From Sphingopyxis sp. JAI128 (lineage in GTDB: Bacteria; Pseudomonadota; Alphaproteobacteria; Sphingomonadales; Sphingomonadaceae), in NCBI RefSeq assembly GCF_014207235.1, contig NZ_JACHDA010000001.1:1-64000 (forward strand): a stretch of 64,000 nt of DNA, written 5' to 3'. Below are positions 9,691 through 19,182 of the stretch, piece by piece. Made by a program: the position numbers and the translations under genes. Position 1 is the first letter of the stretch, and the number at the start of each line of letters is the position of its first letter. The notes beneath the pieces were generated by a model. The model saw only the letters and a program-made list of their open reading frames with translations. It was not told the DNA's origin and ran no database searches.

Positions 9691-10293
9691 ATGGCGTTGT
9701 TTTTGCTGGTCGCGGTCGGCTATCTTCTCGGCTCGATCCCTTTTGGCGTGATCGTGACGCGCCTGTTCGGCGCGGGCGATCTGCGCCGGATCGGGTCGGG
9801 CAATATCGGCGCGACCAATGTGCTGCGTACGGGGCGGAAGGGGCTGGCGGCGGCGACGCTGGTCCTCGACGGGGCCAAGGGCGCCGTCGCGGTCCTGCTC
9901 GCTCGGCACTTTGTCCCCGAACTGGGCGACCACGCCGCGATGATCGCCGGTGCGGCGGCGATGATCGGCCATTGCTATCCGGTCTGGCTGGGTTTTCGCG
10001 GCGGCAAGGGAGTTGCAACGCTGCTCGGCCTCGCGCTCGCGCTTGCCTGGCCGATCGGACTGGTCTTCGCCGTCGTGTGGATCGGCACCGTATTGCTTGC
10101 GCGTATTTCGTCATTGGGCGGGATGCTGGGTGCGGTGTCGGCGCCGGTTGCCGCGCTGGCCTTCGGTTATCCGGTCTATGCGATCGGTCTGGCAGGGCTC
10201 GCGGTGATCGTGCTCTGGCGGCACCGCGAAAATATCGCGCGGTTGCGCGCTGGAACCGAGCCGCGGGTCGGCGCCAGCAAGGAGCCTGCGTGA
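9691..10293 (+). CDS. plsY: Acyl-phosphate:glycerol-3-phosphate acyltransferase PlsY
   Basis: A 200-residue integral membrane acyltransferase that makes lysophosphatidate from acyl-phosphate and glycerol-3-phosphate. Recognised by YLLGSIPFGVIV at the N-terminus, the glycine-rich RRIGSGNIGATNVLR loop, and HCYPVWLGFRGGKGVAT. About five membrane segments. Its stop overlaps the dprA start, a pairing common in alphaproteobacteria. Confidence 0.95.
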   Translation: MALFLLVAVGYLLGSIPFGVIVTRLFGAGDLRRIGSGNIGATNVLRTGRKGLAAATLVLDGAKGAVAVLLARHFVPELGDHAAMIAGAAAMIGHCYPVWLGFRGGKGVATLLGLALALAWPIGLVFAVVWIGTVLLARISSLGGMLGAVSAPVAALAFGYPVYAIGLAGLAVIVLWRHRENIARLRAGTEPRVGASKEPA

Positions 10294-11375
10294 CTCACGC
10301 CGAGCGGCTCGCACGGCTGCGGCTGATCCGCACGCCGCACGTCGGACCCGTAAGCTGGCACCAGCTCATGGCACGCTTCGGATCGGGCGAAGCCGCACTC
10401 GATGCCTTGCCCGACCTTGTCCTGCGCGGCGGCGCGGGACGTCCGCGAATCGCGCCGCTCGACATCGCGGAGCGCGAGGTCGAGCGTGTCGCAGCGCTTG
10501 GCGCCCGGCATGTCTTCAGCGACGACCGGGATTATTCGCCATTGCTGCGCGAGGTCGAGGGCGCGCCCCCGGTCATGGTGGTGCGCGGGGATACCGCAAT
10601 GCTGCGCCAGCCGTGCGTGGCGATCGTTGGTGCACGTAACGCTTCGGCGGTCGCATGCCGCTTCGCCCGGCAACTCGCCGCCGATCTGGCGGCGCGCGAC
10701 ATAACGGTCGTCAGCGGCCTGGCGCGGGGGGTCGACACGGCGGCGCATGTCGGCGCGCTTGGCGGAGCGACGGTCGGCGTGATCGCGAGCGGAATCGATA
10801 TTGCCTTTCCGCCCGAAAATGCCGCGCTGCAGGAAAAGATCGCAAGCGATCAGCTGCTGATCGCCGAACAGCCGCCGGGCGCTGAACCGCTCGCGCGGCA
10901 TTTCCCGTCGCGCAACCGGATTATCGCGGGGCTGGCGCATGGAACGGTCGTGATCGAGGCGGCGCCGAAATCGGGATCGCTGATCACGGCGCGGCGCGCC
11001 GGCGATTATGGCCGAGAGGTGATGGCGGTGCCGGGCTCGCCGCTCGATCCGCGCGCACAGGGCTGCAACCTGTTGATCCGCGAAGGCGCAACGCTGGTCC
11101 AGACCGTTGACGATGTGCTGGAAGCGGTCGGCCCGATCGATACGCGTATGGTTCGAGAGCCGCCGTCGCGATATGCTGGCGCGCTTCCATCGTCCGACGC
11201 CGGGGACGGCGAGCGCCGAACTCTGGTCGGCCTGCTCGGGCCGACCCCGGTCGCGGTCGACGAGTTGGTTCGGCAATCGGGACAGGCGGCGTCGACCGTG
11301 CAACTGATTCTGCTCGAACTCGAACTGGCGGGGCGCGTCGAACGCCATGCAGGGGCAAAAATTTCGCTCCTGTGA
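10290..11375 (+). CDS. dprA: DNA-processing protein DprA
   Basis: A 361-residue DprA/Smf protein that loads RecA on incoming single-stranded DNA. The Rossmann-like domain carries AIVGARNAS (residues 111-119), SGLARGVDTAAH (142-153) and FPSRNRIIAGL, and the C-terminus has a winged-helix region. The start is the GTG at 10290, overlapping the plsY stop as GTGA with AAGGAG 7 bases upstream. An open frame extends farther upstream within plsY, but it is not needed. DprA occurs widely in bacteria and does not by itself prove natural competence. Confidence 0.93.
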   Translation: MTHAERLARLRLIRTPHVGPVSWHQLMARFGSGEAALDALPDLVLRGGAGRPRIAPLDIAEREVERVAALGARHVFSDDRDYSPLLREVEGAPPVMVVRGDTAMLRQPCVAIVGARNASAVACRFARQLAADLAARDITVVSGLARGVDTAAHVGALGGATVGVIASGIDIAFPPENAALQEKIASDQLLIAEQPPGAEPLARHFPSRNRIIAGLAHGTVVIEAAPKSGSLITARRAGDYGREVMAVPGSPLDPRAQGCNLLIREGATLVQTVDDVLEAVGPIDTRMVREPPSRYAGALPSSDAGDGERRTLVGLLGPTPVAVDELVRQSGQAASTVQLILLELELAGRVERHAGAKISLL

Positions 11376-11486
11376 TCCGGCGCATAGCATCATGACTCGC
11401 TGTAAATAACGCTTCATCGCGGTTCAGCCACGGTTCAGCGGCAGGGCGACAGCTTGATGATATTGTGTCACATGGCGGGGAGATTG

Positions 11487-13052
11487 ATGATGCGTAGCCG
11501 TTTCATGACGAGCGTTACGATGGTCGCGATTATAGCCGCCGCGCCGCCACCCATTCCTGCGGCGATGGCATATAGCTCTACGACCGGCGAACACGGCTAT
11601 TGCCGCAATGCCGGCTCCCTGCCGCAACTCGGGCCCGAGGCGCGGCCGCAACAGCAGCAATCGAGCGGCGGAATCAAGACGAAGGGCAGCAAGCGTACGC
11701 GCGCCGAGGCGATGCCGACCATGGCGCCGCCGCCTCCTCCGCCGCCGCCCTCGCCGTCGCCGATATACGAGGAGTCCGCGCGCGATGTCGTGGTAACCGG
11801 TTCGCGGGTTGACGGCACGGCCCGCGAGGCCACAGCCGGGGCGTCCCCGCCGCCCGCGGGCTCGTCGTCGGACTTTTCGCGCGTTGCTCCCGGCGTCGTG
11901 CCGCCGCGTCCCTATCCGCGGCCGCAACCGCAGTCCGGCATTTTGACCGCAGGCGAGCATGACGATCTGCTTAACCCCGAGCTCTATGCCGCCTATGTCG
12001 GGCGCAGCGGCGATCTGGGGCAGGAGGTGCGCAGCCTGCCACGCGTCGACACCACGCGCGTCGTGACGGTCAAGGTCAATGATCGCAACGGCCAGCCGGT
12101 CCCTTTTGCCGACGTTGTCGTGACATGCAGCGACGGCAACAGCATCACAATGGCGACGCAGGCCGACGGCAGCACGGTCTTTTTCCCCGGCCTTGACCGG
12201 CTGAGCGAGCGGATCAGCGTTTCGGCGCGCAAGGCCGGGCGGAGCATCGCCGACGCGCGCCCCGTGCTGGTCTCCAACGCCGCGGGAGGACAACTCGTCG
12301 GGCTCACCGCAAACCAGGCGGCGACCAAGGTGACCAAGCTCGACCTGATGCTCGTCGTCGACACGACCGGAAGCATGGGCGACGAGATCAATTATCTACA
12401 GGCTGAGCTGCGCTCGATCATCGGCGCGATCACTGCGAAGCATCGCGATCTCGACATCCGGATCGGCTTTGTCTTCTACCGCGACCTGAGCGACGATTAT
12501 GTTACGCGGACCGTGGCGTTCGATCGCGATATCGGGCGCGTGCAGGGCGTGCTGGCACGGCAGGATGCCAATGGCGGCGGTGATTATCCCGAAGCGATGG
12601 ACCAGGCGATGATCCGCGCCATCGGGCAGGACTGGCGCCCCGATGCGGTGAAGTCGCTGCTGCTCGTCGCCGATGCGCCGCCGCACGACGACCGGTTCGG
12701 GCGGACATGGGCCGCCGCGGAAGCGGCGCGCGCGAAACGCATCCATATCACTCCCGTCGCGGCCTCGGGCGTCGCCGACAAGGCCGAATATGCGATGCGG
12801 GCGATGGCGGCGGCGACCCAGTCGCGCTACCTGTTCCTGACCGACGACAGCGGGGTGGGCAATCCGCACGCGCCGCCGGCGGTCGACTGCTATCTCGTGA
12901 CCAAGCTCGATGCGCTTGTCCGCCGCGTGATCGATAGCCAGATCAGCGGTCGCCGGATCGAGCCCGAAGACCGGGAGATTATCCGCAGCGTCGGCAAATA
13001 TGATGCGGGTAAATGTATCCTTCCCGCCGATTTCAAATGGCAGAACAGCTGA
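11487..13052 (+). CDS. Exported von Willebrand factor A domain protein
   Basis: About 521 residues. An N-terminal signal-like stretch ends near PAAMA. A low-complexity part follows, including eleven consecutive prolines in a 13-residue window (APPPPPPPPPSPSP), then a short DVVVTGSRV motif reminiscent of the plug start of sphingomonad TonB receptors. A small beta domain (VVTVKVNDRNGQPVPFADVVV) precedes the VWA domain, whose metal site is DTTGS at residues 292-296 with a later RDLSDDYVTR region. VWA domains bind proteins through a divalent cation. The start ATGATG at 11487 has GGGGAG upstream. Partner unknown. Confidence 0.8.
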   Translation: MMRSRFMTSVTMVAIIAAAPPPIPAAMAYSSTTGEHGYCRNAGSLPQLGPEARPQQQQSSGGIKTKGSKRTRAEAMPTMAPPPPPPPPSPSPIYEESARDVVVTGSRVDGTAREATAGASPPPAGSSSDFSRVAPGVVPPRPYPRPQPQSGILTAGEHDDLLNPELYAAYVGRSGDLGQEVRSLPRVDTTRVVTVKVNDRNGQPVPFADVVVTCSDGNSITMATQADGSTVFFPGLDRLSERISVSARKAGRSIADARPVLVSNAAGGQLVGLTANQAATKVTKLDLMLVVDTTGSMGDEINYLQAELRSIIGAITAKHRDLDIRIGFVFYRDLSDDYVTRTVAFDRDIGRVQGVLARQDANGGGDYPEAMDQAMIRAIGQDWRPDAVKSLLLVADAPPHDDRFGRTWAAAEAARAKRIHITPVAASGVADKAEYAMRAMAAATQSRYLFLTDDSGVGNPHAPPAVDCYLVTKLDALVRRVIDSQISGRRIEPEDREIIRSVGKYDAGKCILPADFKWQNS

Positions 13053-13087
13053 CGCGATGAGGCGCCGGTCTCGGTTGAGGGCGAGTT

Positions 13088-13252
13088 GTAGAAGAGGCAG
13101 ACGCCTCGACCGGCGCCGCGAAGGCGGTGCAATCGACGGCGAATGTCGTAGCCGGACTCGCGGCGGCGGCCAATATCGGGCTGCCGCGCTTCGGAAAGAC
13201 ACGCAAATTCCAGTTCACCGCCAAGCCGAGGCTTATGAAGCAGGAGTGGTGA
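13088..13252 (+). pseudogene. Possible remnant of a small gene between the VWA gene and topA
   Basis: The gap 13053-13411 has one frame that reads like protein for about 54 codons: VEEADASTGAAKAVQSTANV, then a Gly/Ala-rich stretch, then RFGKTRKFQFTAKPRLMKQEW and a stop at 13250. It has no ATG, GTG or TTG start after the preceding in-frame stop. The frame just upstream (DEAPVSVEGEL) would join if one base were restored near 13086. It may be a broken small gene. Two short ORF-like shadows also occur. The rest of the gap shows only a GTACGTACGT palindrome near 13374-13385 and the topA leader. Confidence 0.25.
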
Positions 13253-13411
13253 AGGCGGCGAGTCCGCCAAATACATTGCTGGTCGGGCGGCTCGGAGCGC
13301 TTCGCGGAAAATCTCCGGCCCGGGCGCTCCGATATCCTCTTGACGGAAGGGCAGGGCGCCCGCCACCCTCGCGCGTACGTACGTAAGAGTTTTCGGGGAA
13401 CGAATTTTTCA

Positions 13412-15964
13412 ATGCAATTGGTAATTGTGGAATCGCCTGCAAAGGCGAAGACGATCGAGAAATATCTCGGCCGCGATTTCAAGGTCCTGGCGAGTTATGG
13501 TCATGTCCGCGACCTGCCGCCCAAGGACGGCTCGGTCGATCCCGACGACGGCTTTGCGATGCAGTGGCAGCTTTATCCCGACAAGGCGAAGCGGCTGAAG
13601 GAAATTTCGGACGCCGCCAAGGGCGCCGACCGTCTGATCCTCGCGACTGACCCTGACCGAGAGGGCGAGGCGATCAGCTGGCATGTACAGGAATTGCTGC
13701 GAAGCAAGAAGGCGTTGCCGCAGTCGGTCGATCGCGTGACCTTCAACGCGATCACCAAGCAGGCGGTGACCGACGCCATGGCGCATCCGCGCGAGCTCGA
13801 TACCGATCTGATCGACGCCTATCGCGCGCGCCGCGCGCTCGACTATCTTGTAGGCTTCACCCTGTCGCCGGTACTGTGGCGCAAGCTGCCCGGCGCCAAG
13901 TCGGCGGGGCGCGTGCAGTCGGTCGCGCTGCGCTTGGTTGTCGAGCGCGAGCGCGAGATCGAAGCCTTTGTCGCGCAGCAATATTGGTCGGTGACCGGTC
14001 TGTTCGAGATGGGCGGCACGCCGTTCAGGGCACGGCTGTCGCGGTGGAAGGGCGACAAGATCGAGCGGCTGTCGATCACGAACGAAGCCGATGCCCTTGC
14101 CGCCGAAGCCGATGTGAAGGCGGGCCATTTTACCGTCGACACTGTCGAGACCAAGCCACTGACGCGCAACCCGCCGCCGCCCTTCACCACCTCGACGCTG
14201 CAGCAGGAGGCGGCGCGCAAGCTCGGTTTCTCGGCGAGCCACACGATGCGGATCGCGCAGGCGCTCTATGAGGATGGCGCGATCACCTACATGCGGACCG
14301 ACGGCGTCCAGATGGACGGCAGCGCGATCAGTGCGGCGCGCAAGGCGATCGCGACACGCTACGACGGCGGCTATGTTCCCGACCAGCCGCGGCAGTATCA
14401 GACCAAGGCAAAGAATGCGCAGGAAGCGCACGAAGCGATCCGTCCCACCGATTTTAGCAAGGACAAGGCAGGCAGCGGGGACCACGCGCGCCTCTATGAG
14501 CTGATCTGGAAGCGCGCGCTGGCGAGCCAGATGGCGTCGGCGCGGCTCGAACGCACGAGCGTGGACCTCACCGACGGCACCGGCAAGACGGTGATGCGCG
14601 CGACCGGGCAAGTGGTAAAGTTTCCGGGCTTCCTCGCGCTTTACGACGAAGGCCGCGACGATAGTGCCGACGATGACGATGCGCGCCTGCTGCCCGCGAT
14701 GGCAAAGGGCGACGCTCCCGCCAAAACCGGCGTCGAGGTCGAAAGCCACGAGACGCAGCCGCCGCCGCGCTATTCGGAAGCGAGCCTCGTCAAGAAGATG
14801 GAAGAGCTCGGTATCGGGCGCCCGTCGACCTATGCCTCGATCCTCCAGGTGCTGAAGGACCGCGCCTATGTGACAGTCGAGAAGAACCGCTTCATTCCCG
14901 AGGAAAGCGGACGATTGCTGACGGCCTTCCTCGAACGCTTCTTCGAACGCTATGTCGGCTATGATTTCACCGCGGGGCTCGAGGAAGAGCTCGACGACGT
15001 CTCGGGTGGCCGCGCGCAGTGGCAGGCGGTGCTCGAACGCTTCTGGCGCGATTTCAAGCCGCGCACCGGCGAAGTGATGGAGCAGAAGCCGTCGGAAATC
15101 ACTGCTGCGCTCGATGAGTTCCTCGGCCCCTATCTCTTCCCTGACAAGGGCGACGGCAGCGATCCGCGCCTCTGCCCCAACTGCGGAACCGGGCGCCTGG
15201 CGCTGCGCGGCGGCAAATTCGGGCCGTTCATCGCGTGCAGCAATTATCCCGACTGCAAATATACGCGCAAATTCGCGCAGCCGGGCGGCAGCGACGGCGC
15301 CGATACAGGACCCGAAACGCTCGGCAACGATCCCGAAAGCGGTCTGGAAGTCACAAAGCGTAGCGGGCGTTTCGGTCCTTATATCCAGCTCGGCGACGGC
15401 AAGGAAGCGAAGCGCTCGTCGATTCCCAAGGATATTCCGGGCGAGGATTTCGATCTCGATTATGCGCTGCGGCTCTTGAGTCTGCCGCGCGAGGTTGGCG
15501 TGCATCCCGAAAGCGGCAAGCCGATCATGGCGGGGCTGGGGCGCTACGGTCCCTATCTGCTCCACGACGGCAAATATGCGAAGTTGACGGGCACCGCCGA
15601 AATTTTCGACATCGGGATGAATGCCGCGGTCGTCCGCATCGCCGAAGCCGCGGCGGGCGGTGGACGGGGGCGGGCCAAGGCCGAACCGCTCAACACCTTC
15701 GGCCCGCACCCGACGAGCGGCGGCGAGATGAAGCTGATGGAAGGGCGCTTCGGTCCCTATGTTACCGACGGCACGACCAACGCAACGCTGCCCAAGACCT
15801 CCGATCCGGCGACGCTCACGCTCGAAGAGGCGATCGCGCTGATCGACGCGCGTGCGGCGAAGGGGCCCGCAAAGGGCAAGAAGAAGGCTGCGCCGAAGAA
15901 AAAGGCTGCCGCGAAAAAGCCTGCGGCCAAGAAAGCGTCGGCGAAGAAGAAGGCCGCCGAATAG
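13412..15964 (+). CDS. topA: DNA topoisomerase I
   Basis: An 850-residue type IA topoisomerase that relaxes negative supercoils. The Toprim domain starts LVIVESPAKAKTIEKYLG and holds the DPDREGEAI motif. The active-site tyrosine is Y293 in ITYMRTDGV. A four-cysteine zinc ribbon (CPNCG...CSNYPDC) lies near residues 588-612, followed by further TopA C-terminal repeats. The last 30 residues are a Lys/Ala-rich tail like histone H1, probably for DNA binding. The ATG at 13412 was chosen because the protein motif begins there and a GGGGAACG sequence lies upstream; the longer frame from 13340 is not supported. Confidence 0.96.
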   Translation: MQLVIVESPAKAKTIEKYLGRDFKVLASYGHVRDLPPKDGSVDPDDGFAMQWQLYPDKAKRLKEISDAAKGADRLILATDPDREGEAISWHVQELLRSKKALPQSVDRVTFNAITKQAVTDAMAHPRELDTDLIDAYRARRALDYLVGFTLSPVLWRKLPGAKSAGRVQSVALRLVVEREREIEAFVAQQYWSVTGLFEMGGTPFRARLSRWKGDKIERLSITNEADALAAEADVKAGHFTVDTVETKPLTRNPPPPFTTSTLQQEAARKLGFSASHTMRIAQALYEDGAITYMRTDGVQMDGSAISAARKAIATRYDGGYVPDQPRQYQTKAKNAQEAHEAIRPTDFSKDKAGSGDHARLYELIWKRALASQMASARLERTSVDLTDGTGKTVMRATGQVVKFPGFLALYDEGRDDSADDDDARLLPAMAKGDAPAKTGVEVESHETQPPPRYSEASLVKKMEELGIGRPSTYASILQVLKDRAYVTVEKNRFIPEESGRLLTAFLERFFERYVGYDFTAGLEEELDDVSGGRAQWQAVLERFWRDFKPRTGEVMEQKPSEITAALDEFLGPYLFPDKGDGSDPRLCPNCGTGRLALRGGKFGPFIACSNYPDCKYTRKFAQPGGSDGADTGPETLGNDPESGLEVTKRSGRFGPYIQLGDGKEAKRSSIPKDIPGEDFDLDYALRLLSLPREVGVHPESGKPIMAGLGRYGPYLLHDGKYAKLTGTAEIFDIGMNAAVVRIAEAAAGGGRGRAKAEPLNTFGPHPTSGGEMKLMEGRFGPYVTDGTTNATLPKTSDPATLTLEEAIALIDARAAKGPAKGKKKAAPKKKAAAKKPAAKKASAKKKAAE

Positions 15965-16029
15965 CGTTAATTTGCGGCGTTTGCGTCGCAGAAGAGCCGT
16001 GATAGGGTGGCGCATCGGGAGGTCTTTCG

Positions 16030-17154
16030 ATGCGCCATGTCTATGCCGTAGTCCTGTTCGCCATCCTGTTTGCGCTGTCGCCGCTCGCGGCGGCGCAGGC
16101 GTCGCGTTACCTGATCGCGGCCGAGCCGATGACCGACACACCGTTGGGCACACGGGCGTGGCGCGTGCAATATTGGACGACGAACGGCAACGGCCAGCGC
16201 CTCGCGGTCACCGGCATCGTCGCCGCGCCGATGGAGGCGGTTCCGCCGCGCCCGCGCCGGGTGATCGCCTGGACGCATGGGGCGTGGGGGGTGGCGGAAA
16301 GATGTGCCCCGTCGCTCAGCCCCAATTTCTTCGAATATTCGACGGGGATGGATGCGGTGCGTAGCGGCTATGTCGTCGTCGCGCCCGATTATATCGGGCT
16401 GGCCAGCCCGACGATGCACCCCTTTCTCGTTGGCCCGGACACCGCCAATGCGGTTCTCGATGCGGTGCGCGCGGCACGCGAGATCCCCGGGGCAGCGGCG
16501 GGCAGCGACTTTGCCGTCTGGGGCGAATCGCAGGGCGGCCATGCCGCGCTGTGGACCGCGACGCACGCGCGGTCCTACGCTCCCGACCTGACCCTCGTCG
16601 GCACCGCCGCAGCGGCGCCGCCGACCGACCTCGCCGCCAATCTGCGCGAGGGGAGCGACAAGAATGCGCGTGCGCTGCTTCTGTCTTTCGCGCTGCATAG
16701 CTGGTCGAGTCTCTACGGCTTTTCGCAGGACGGTATCACCGGCCGCGCGAACCAGGGCATCATCCGCCGGCTCGCCGAGAATAATTGCGTCAGCTTCAAC
16801 AAGAAACCCAAGCTCGGCACGATCCTCGGCATCCTCACCATCGCCCGTGCGACGAAGAACAAGGACATCGCCAAGATCGAGCCCTTCGGGTCCTTCGCGC
16901 GCGCGAACAGCGTCGACCCCGCGCGCGTACCCGGGCCGCTGCTGATCGCCCAGAGCAGCCGCGACACGATCGTCGCCCCCGCGGTGACGCGCAAATTCGC
17001 GAAAGCGGTGTGCCGGGGGCGGACGCGCGTGCGCTGGATCGACATGACCGGCGACCATGGCGCGAGCGCTAAGGACAGCGCGGGAGAGACGATCGGCTGG
17101 ATCGGCGCGCGCTTCGATGGGCAGTCGCCGCCTGACGATTGCCGGCGGATTTAG
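16030..17154 (+). CDS. Exported secretory-lipase-like alpha/beta hydrolase
   Basis: A 374-residue protein with a clear signal peptide (hydrophobic segment ending LSPLAAAQA). The nucleophile elbow is WGESQGGHAALW, with Ser near residue 168. The TGIVAAP segment, WTHGAWGVAERCAPS, and VVVAPDYIGLASP match the secretory lipase (LIP) group. The acid and base are probably in SSRDTIVAP and TGDHGA. It probably hydrolyses esters in the periplasm or outside the cell; the substrate is unknown. It stands alone, with a convergent membrane-protein gene five bases after its stop. Confidence 0.78.
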   Translation: MRHVYAVVLFAILFALSPLAAAQASRYLIAAEPMTDTPLGTRAWRVQYWTTNGNGQRLAVTGIVAAPMEAVPPRPRRVIAWTHGAWGVAERCAPSLSPNFFEYSTGMDAVRSGYVVVAPDYIGLASPTMHPFLVGPDTANAVLDAVRAAREIPGAAAGSDFAVWGESQGGHAALWTATHARSYAPDLTLVGTAAAAPPTDLAANLREGSDKNARALLLSFALHSWSSLYGFSQDGITGRANQGIIRRLAENNCVSFNKKPKLGTILGILTIARATKNKDIAKIEPFGSFARANSVDPARVPGPLLIAQSSRDTIVAPAVTRKFAKAVCRGRTRVRWIDMTGDHGASAKDSAGETIGWIGARFDGQSPPDDCRRI

Positions 17155-17158
17155 CGAC

Positions 17159-17599
17159 CTAGCTGAAGATGCCGGGGTCGACCGGCGCTTTCCCGGTCAG
17201 CCAGGCAACCGCGTCGGCGCGGAACAGGCAGGCAATAGACGCCAGGGTCAGCAGCGTGGAAATCAGCGACGCGACCAGCGCGGCGCCGCGAACCGCAGCG
17301 GGGTCGAAGAGCGAGACGAGCGTCCACAGGCTGCCGAGGCCCGTCCACACGACGTAAATCCATTTCGCGACATTGCTGCCGCGGCGCGCGATAAAATACC
17401 AGAAGGCGATCGAAATCCCGACGGTAATAGCAAGAACGAACCCCAAAAAGACGAGCCCTGTGGTCGCGCTCATCATCGCCGCGTCGCGTTCGATCTCGCG
17501 CGCCATGTCTTTCCAAGCGAAGCCGGCGGAGAGAAAGCCAATGAGGATCGATCCCCAGAAAAATCTTTCGAACCAGATGATCGATGGCGGCCTCTGCAT
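17159..17599 (-). CDS. Small integral membrane protein, unknown function
   Basis: A 146-residue protein with about four hydrophobic helices (near residues 10-26, 45-72, 80-98 and 105-124). No catalytic motif is visible. It lies 12 bases after the era stop on the same strand, so it is probably the last gene of the lepB-rnc-era transcript. I do not recognise the family. Confidence 0.6.
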   Translation of the reverse strand: MQRPPSIIWFERFFWGSILIGFLSAGFAWKDMAREIERDAAMMSATTGLVFLGFVLAITVGISIAFWYFIARRGSNVAKWIYVVWTGLGSLWTLVSLFDPAAVRGAALVASLISTLLTLASIACLFRADAVAWLTGKAPVDPGIFS

Positions 17600-17611
17600 A
17601 GTCTTCTCCCC

Positions 17612-18505
17612 TCAGTCGACCCAGTCGAGCCCCATGTCGCGGTATACCCCGCGGTCCTCGTCCCAATTTTCCTTGACCTTGACGTGCAGGAACAGATGGA
17701 CCTTGCGGCCCATCAGCTCGGTCAGCTCGGCGCGGGCGCGGGCGCCGATTTCCTTGATCCGGCTGCCGCCCTTGCCCAGCACGATCGCGCGTTGGTTGTC
17801 GCGCGCGACGAAGATCTGCTGGTGAATCTCGGCGCTGCCGTCGGGACGAGTCTTGAACAGCTCGGTCTCGACTGTCGACTGATAGGGCAATTCTTCGTGA
17901 AGCTGGCGATAGAGCTGTTCGCGGGTGATCTCGGCCGCGAGCATGCGTTCGGGCGCGTCGCTGACCTCGTCTTCGGGGAAATGCCAGGGCCCCTCGGGCA
18001 TCAGTTTGGCAAGATGCGCCTTGAGTTCGGGAACGCCGTCCCCGCTGCTGGCCGAAATGAAGAAGGTTTCGTCGAAGGCGACCCGGCCGTTGAGCTCGGT
18101 CGCGATCGTCAGCAGCTTGTCCTTCTTGGTCAGGTCGACCTTGTTCAGCACCAGATATTTCTTCTCGGGCCGGTTCGCGATGCCTTCGAGCACGCGCTCG
18201 ACGCGCCCCGTCAGCTTCGCCGCGGCATCGACCATCACGAGAATCGCTTCCGCTTCTTCGAGGCTGCCCCAGGCGGCAGCGATCATCGCGCGGTCGAGCC
18301 GCCGCGTCGGGGCAAAGATGCCGGGCGTGTCGATCAGCACGATCTGCGCGTCACCCTCCATCGCGACGCCCATCAGGCGCGTCCGCGTCGTCTGCGCCTT
18401 GGGACTGACGATCGCGACCTTCTGGCCGACGAGAGCGTTGACGATGGTCGACTTGCCCGCGTTGGGCGCGCCAACGACAGCAACAAATCCGCAGGTGCGG
18501 GTCAT
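17612..18505 (-). CDS. era: GTPase Era
   Basis: A 297-residue Era GTPase that binds 16S rRNA and helps 30S maturation. G1 is GAPNAGKST (residues 12-20), then TTRTR, G3 DTPG, G4 NKVD and SASSGDGV. The C-terminal KH domain carries [13 protein letters not shown]. It overlaps the rnc stop by four bases, the rnc-era coupling being widely conserved. Confidence 0.96.
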   Translation of the reverse strand: MTRTCGFVAVVGAPNAGKSTIVNALVGQKVAIVSPKAQTTRTRLMGVAMEGDAQIVLIDTPGIFAPTRRLDRAMIAAAWGSLEEAEAILVMVDAAAKLTGRVERVLEGIANRPEKKYLVLNKVDLTKKDKLLTIATELNGRVAFDETFFISASSGDGVPELKAHLAKLMPEGPWHFPEDEVSDAPERMLAAEITREQLYRQLHEELPYQSTVETELFKTRPDGSAEIHQQIFVARDNQRAIVLGKGGSRIKEIGARARAELTELMGRKVHLFLHVKVKENWDEDRGVYRDMGLDWVD

Positions 18506-19182
18506 GGCTTCATTCCTTCAAGTTGGGCGAGCAGCGCCGCCGCCGCGGCCTTCTCGGCCGCCTGTTTCGACGCGCCCTCGGCTTCGGCGCGGGCGAGCTT
18601 GCCGACGCTCACCGCGACGCGAAAGCGCGGCGCATGGTCGGGTCCCTCGCGCGAGACGATCTCATATTCGGGCGGGCGGCGTTTGCGTGCGAGTGCCCAT
18701 TCCTGCAGCGCCGCCTTGGGATGTTTGGGCGCGGCCTGCTGGCCGTCGATCATCTCGCCCCAGTGCGCGAGGATGAAACGGCGCGCGGCATCGGCGCCCT
18801 TGTCCAGCCAGAGCGCGCCGATCAGGGCCTCCATCGCGTCGGCGGCGATATTGTCGCTGTAGCGCCCGCCATCGTTGCGCGCCTGCGCACCGAACCGAAT
18901 GAGCGCGGTGAGGTCGATCTTGCGCGCGACCGCGGCGCAGGTAGCTCCCGACGCCAGCACATGCAGCCGCGACGACATTTCGCCTTCGCTCGCGGTGGGG
19001 AAGCGTGTGTAGAGTTCGGCAGCGATCACGAGCCCGAGCACGCGGTCGCCGAGAAATTCGAGCCGCTGATAATCGGCGCGTCCGGTGCTTCCGTGCGTCA
19101 GCGCCAGATCGTAGAGCGCCGGATCGCCCGGAGCGCCGCCGATGATGCCGGCGAGCGCTCCGGTGTCGAGGGGATCGTTCAA
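18502..19182 (-). CDS. rnc: Ribonuclease III
   Basis: A 226-residue double-strand-specific RNase. The signature [15 protein letters not shown] (near residues 40-54) and the second acidic site in [14 protein letters not shown] form the catalytic centre. A double-stranded-RNA-binding domain fills about 150-226 ([18 protein letters not shown] start, [15 protein letters not shown] end). It overlaps lepB and era by four bases each, so the three are translationally coupled. Confidence 0.95.
   Translation of the reverse strand: MNDPLDTGALAGIIGGAPGDPALYDLALTHGSTGRADYQRLEFLGDRVLGLVIAAELYTRFPTASEGEMSSRLHVLASGATCAAVARKIDLTALIRFGAQARNDGGRYSDNIAADAMEALIGALWLDKGADAARRFILAHWGEMIDGQQAAPKHPKAALQEWALARKRRPPEYEIVSREGPDHAPRFRVAVSVGKLARAEAEGASKQAAEKAAAAALLAQLEGMKP

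Noticed and set aside
13374..13385. GTACGTACGT palindrome as an operator for topA
   Set aside because: Short simple repeat with no supporting promoter context.
13409..16153. 914-codon open frame on the minus strand across topA
   Set aside because: It mirrors topA, is rich in Arg/His/Asp as GC-rich antisense frames are, and has no domain or ribosome site.
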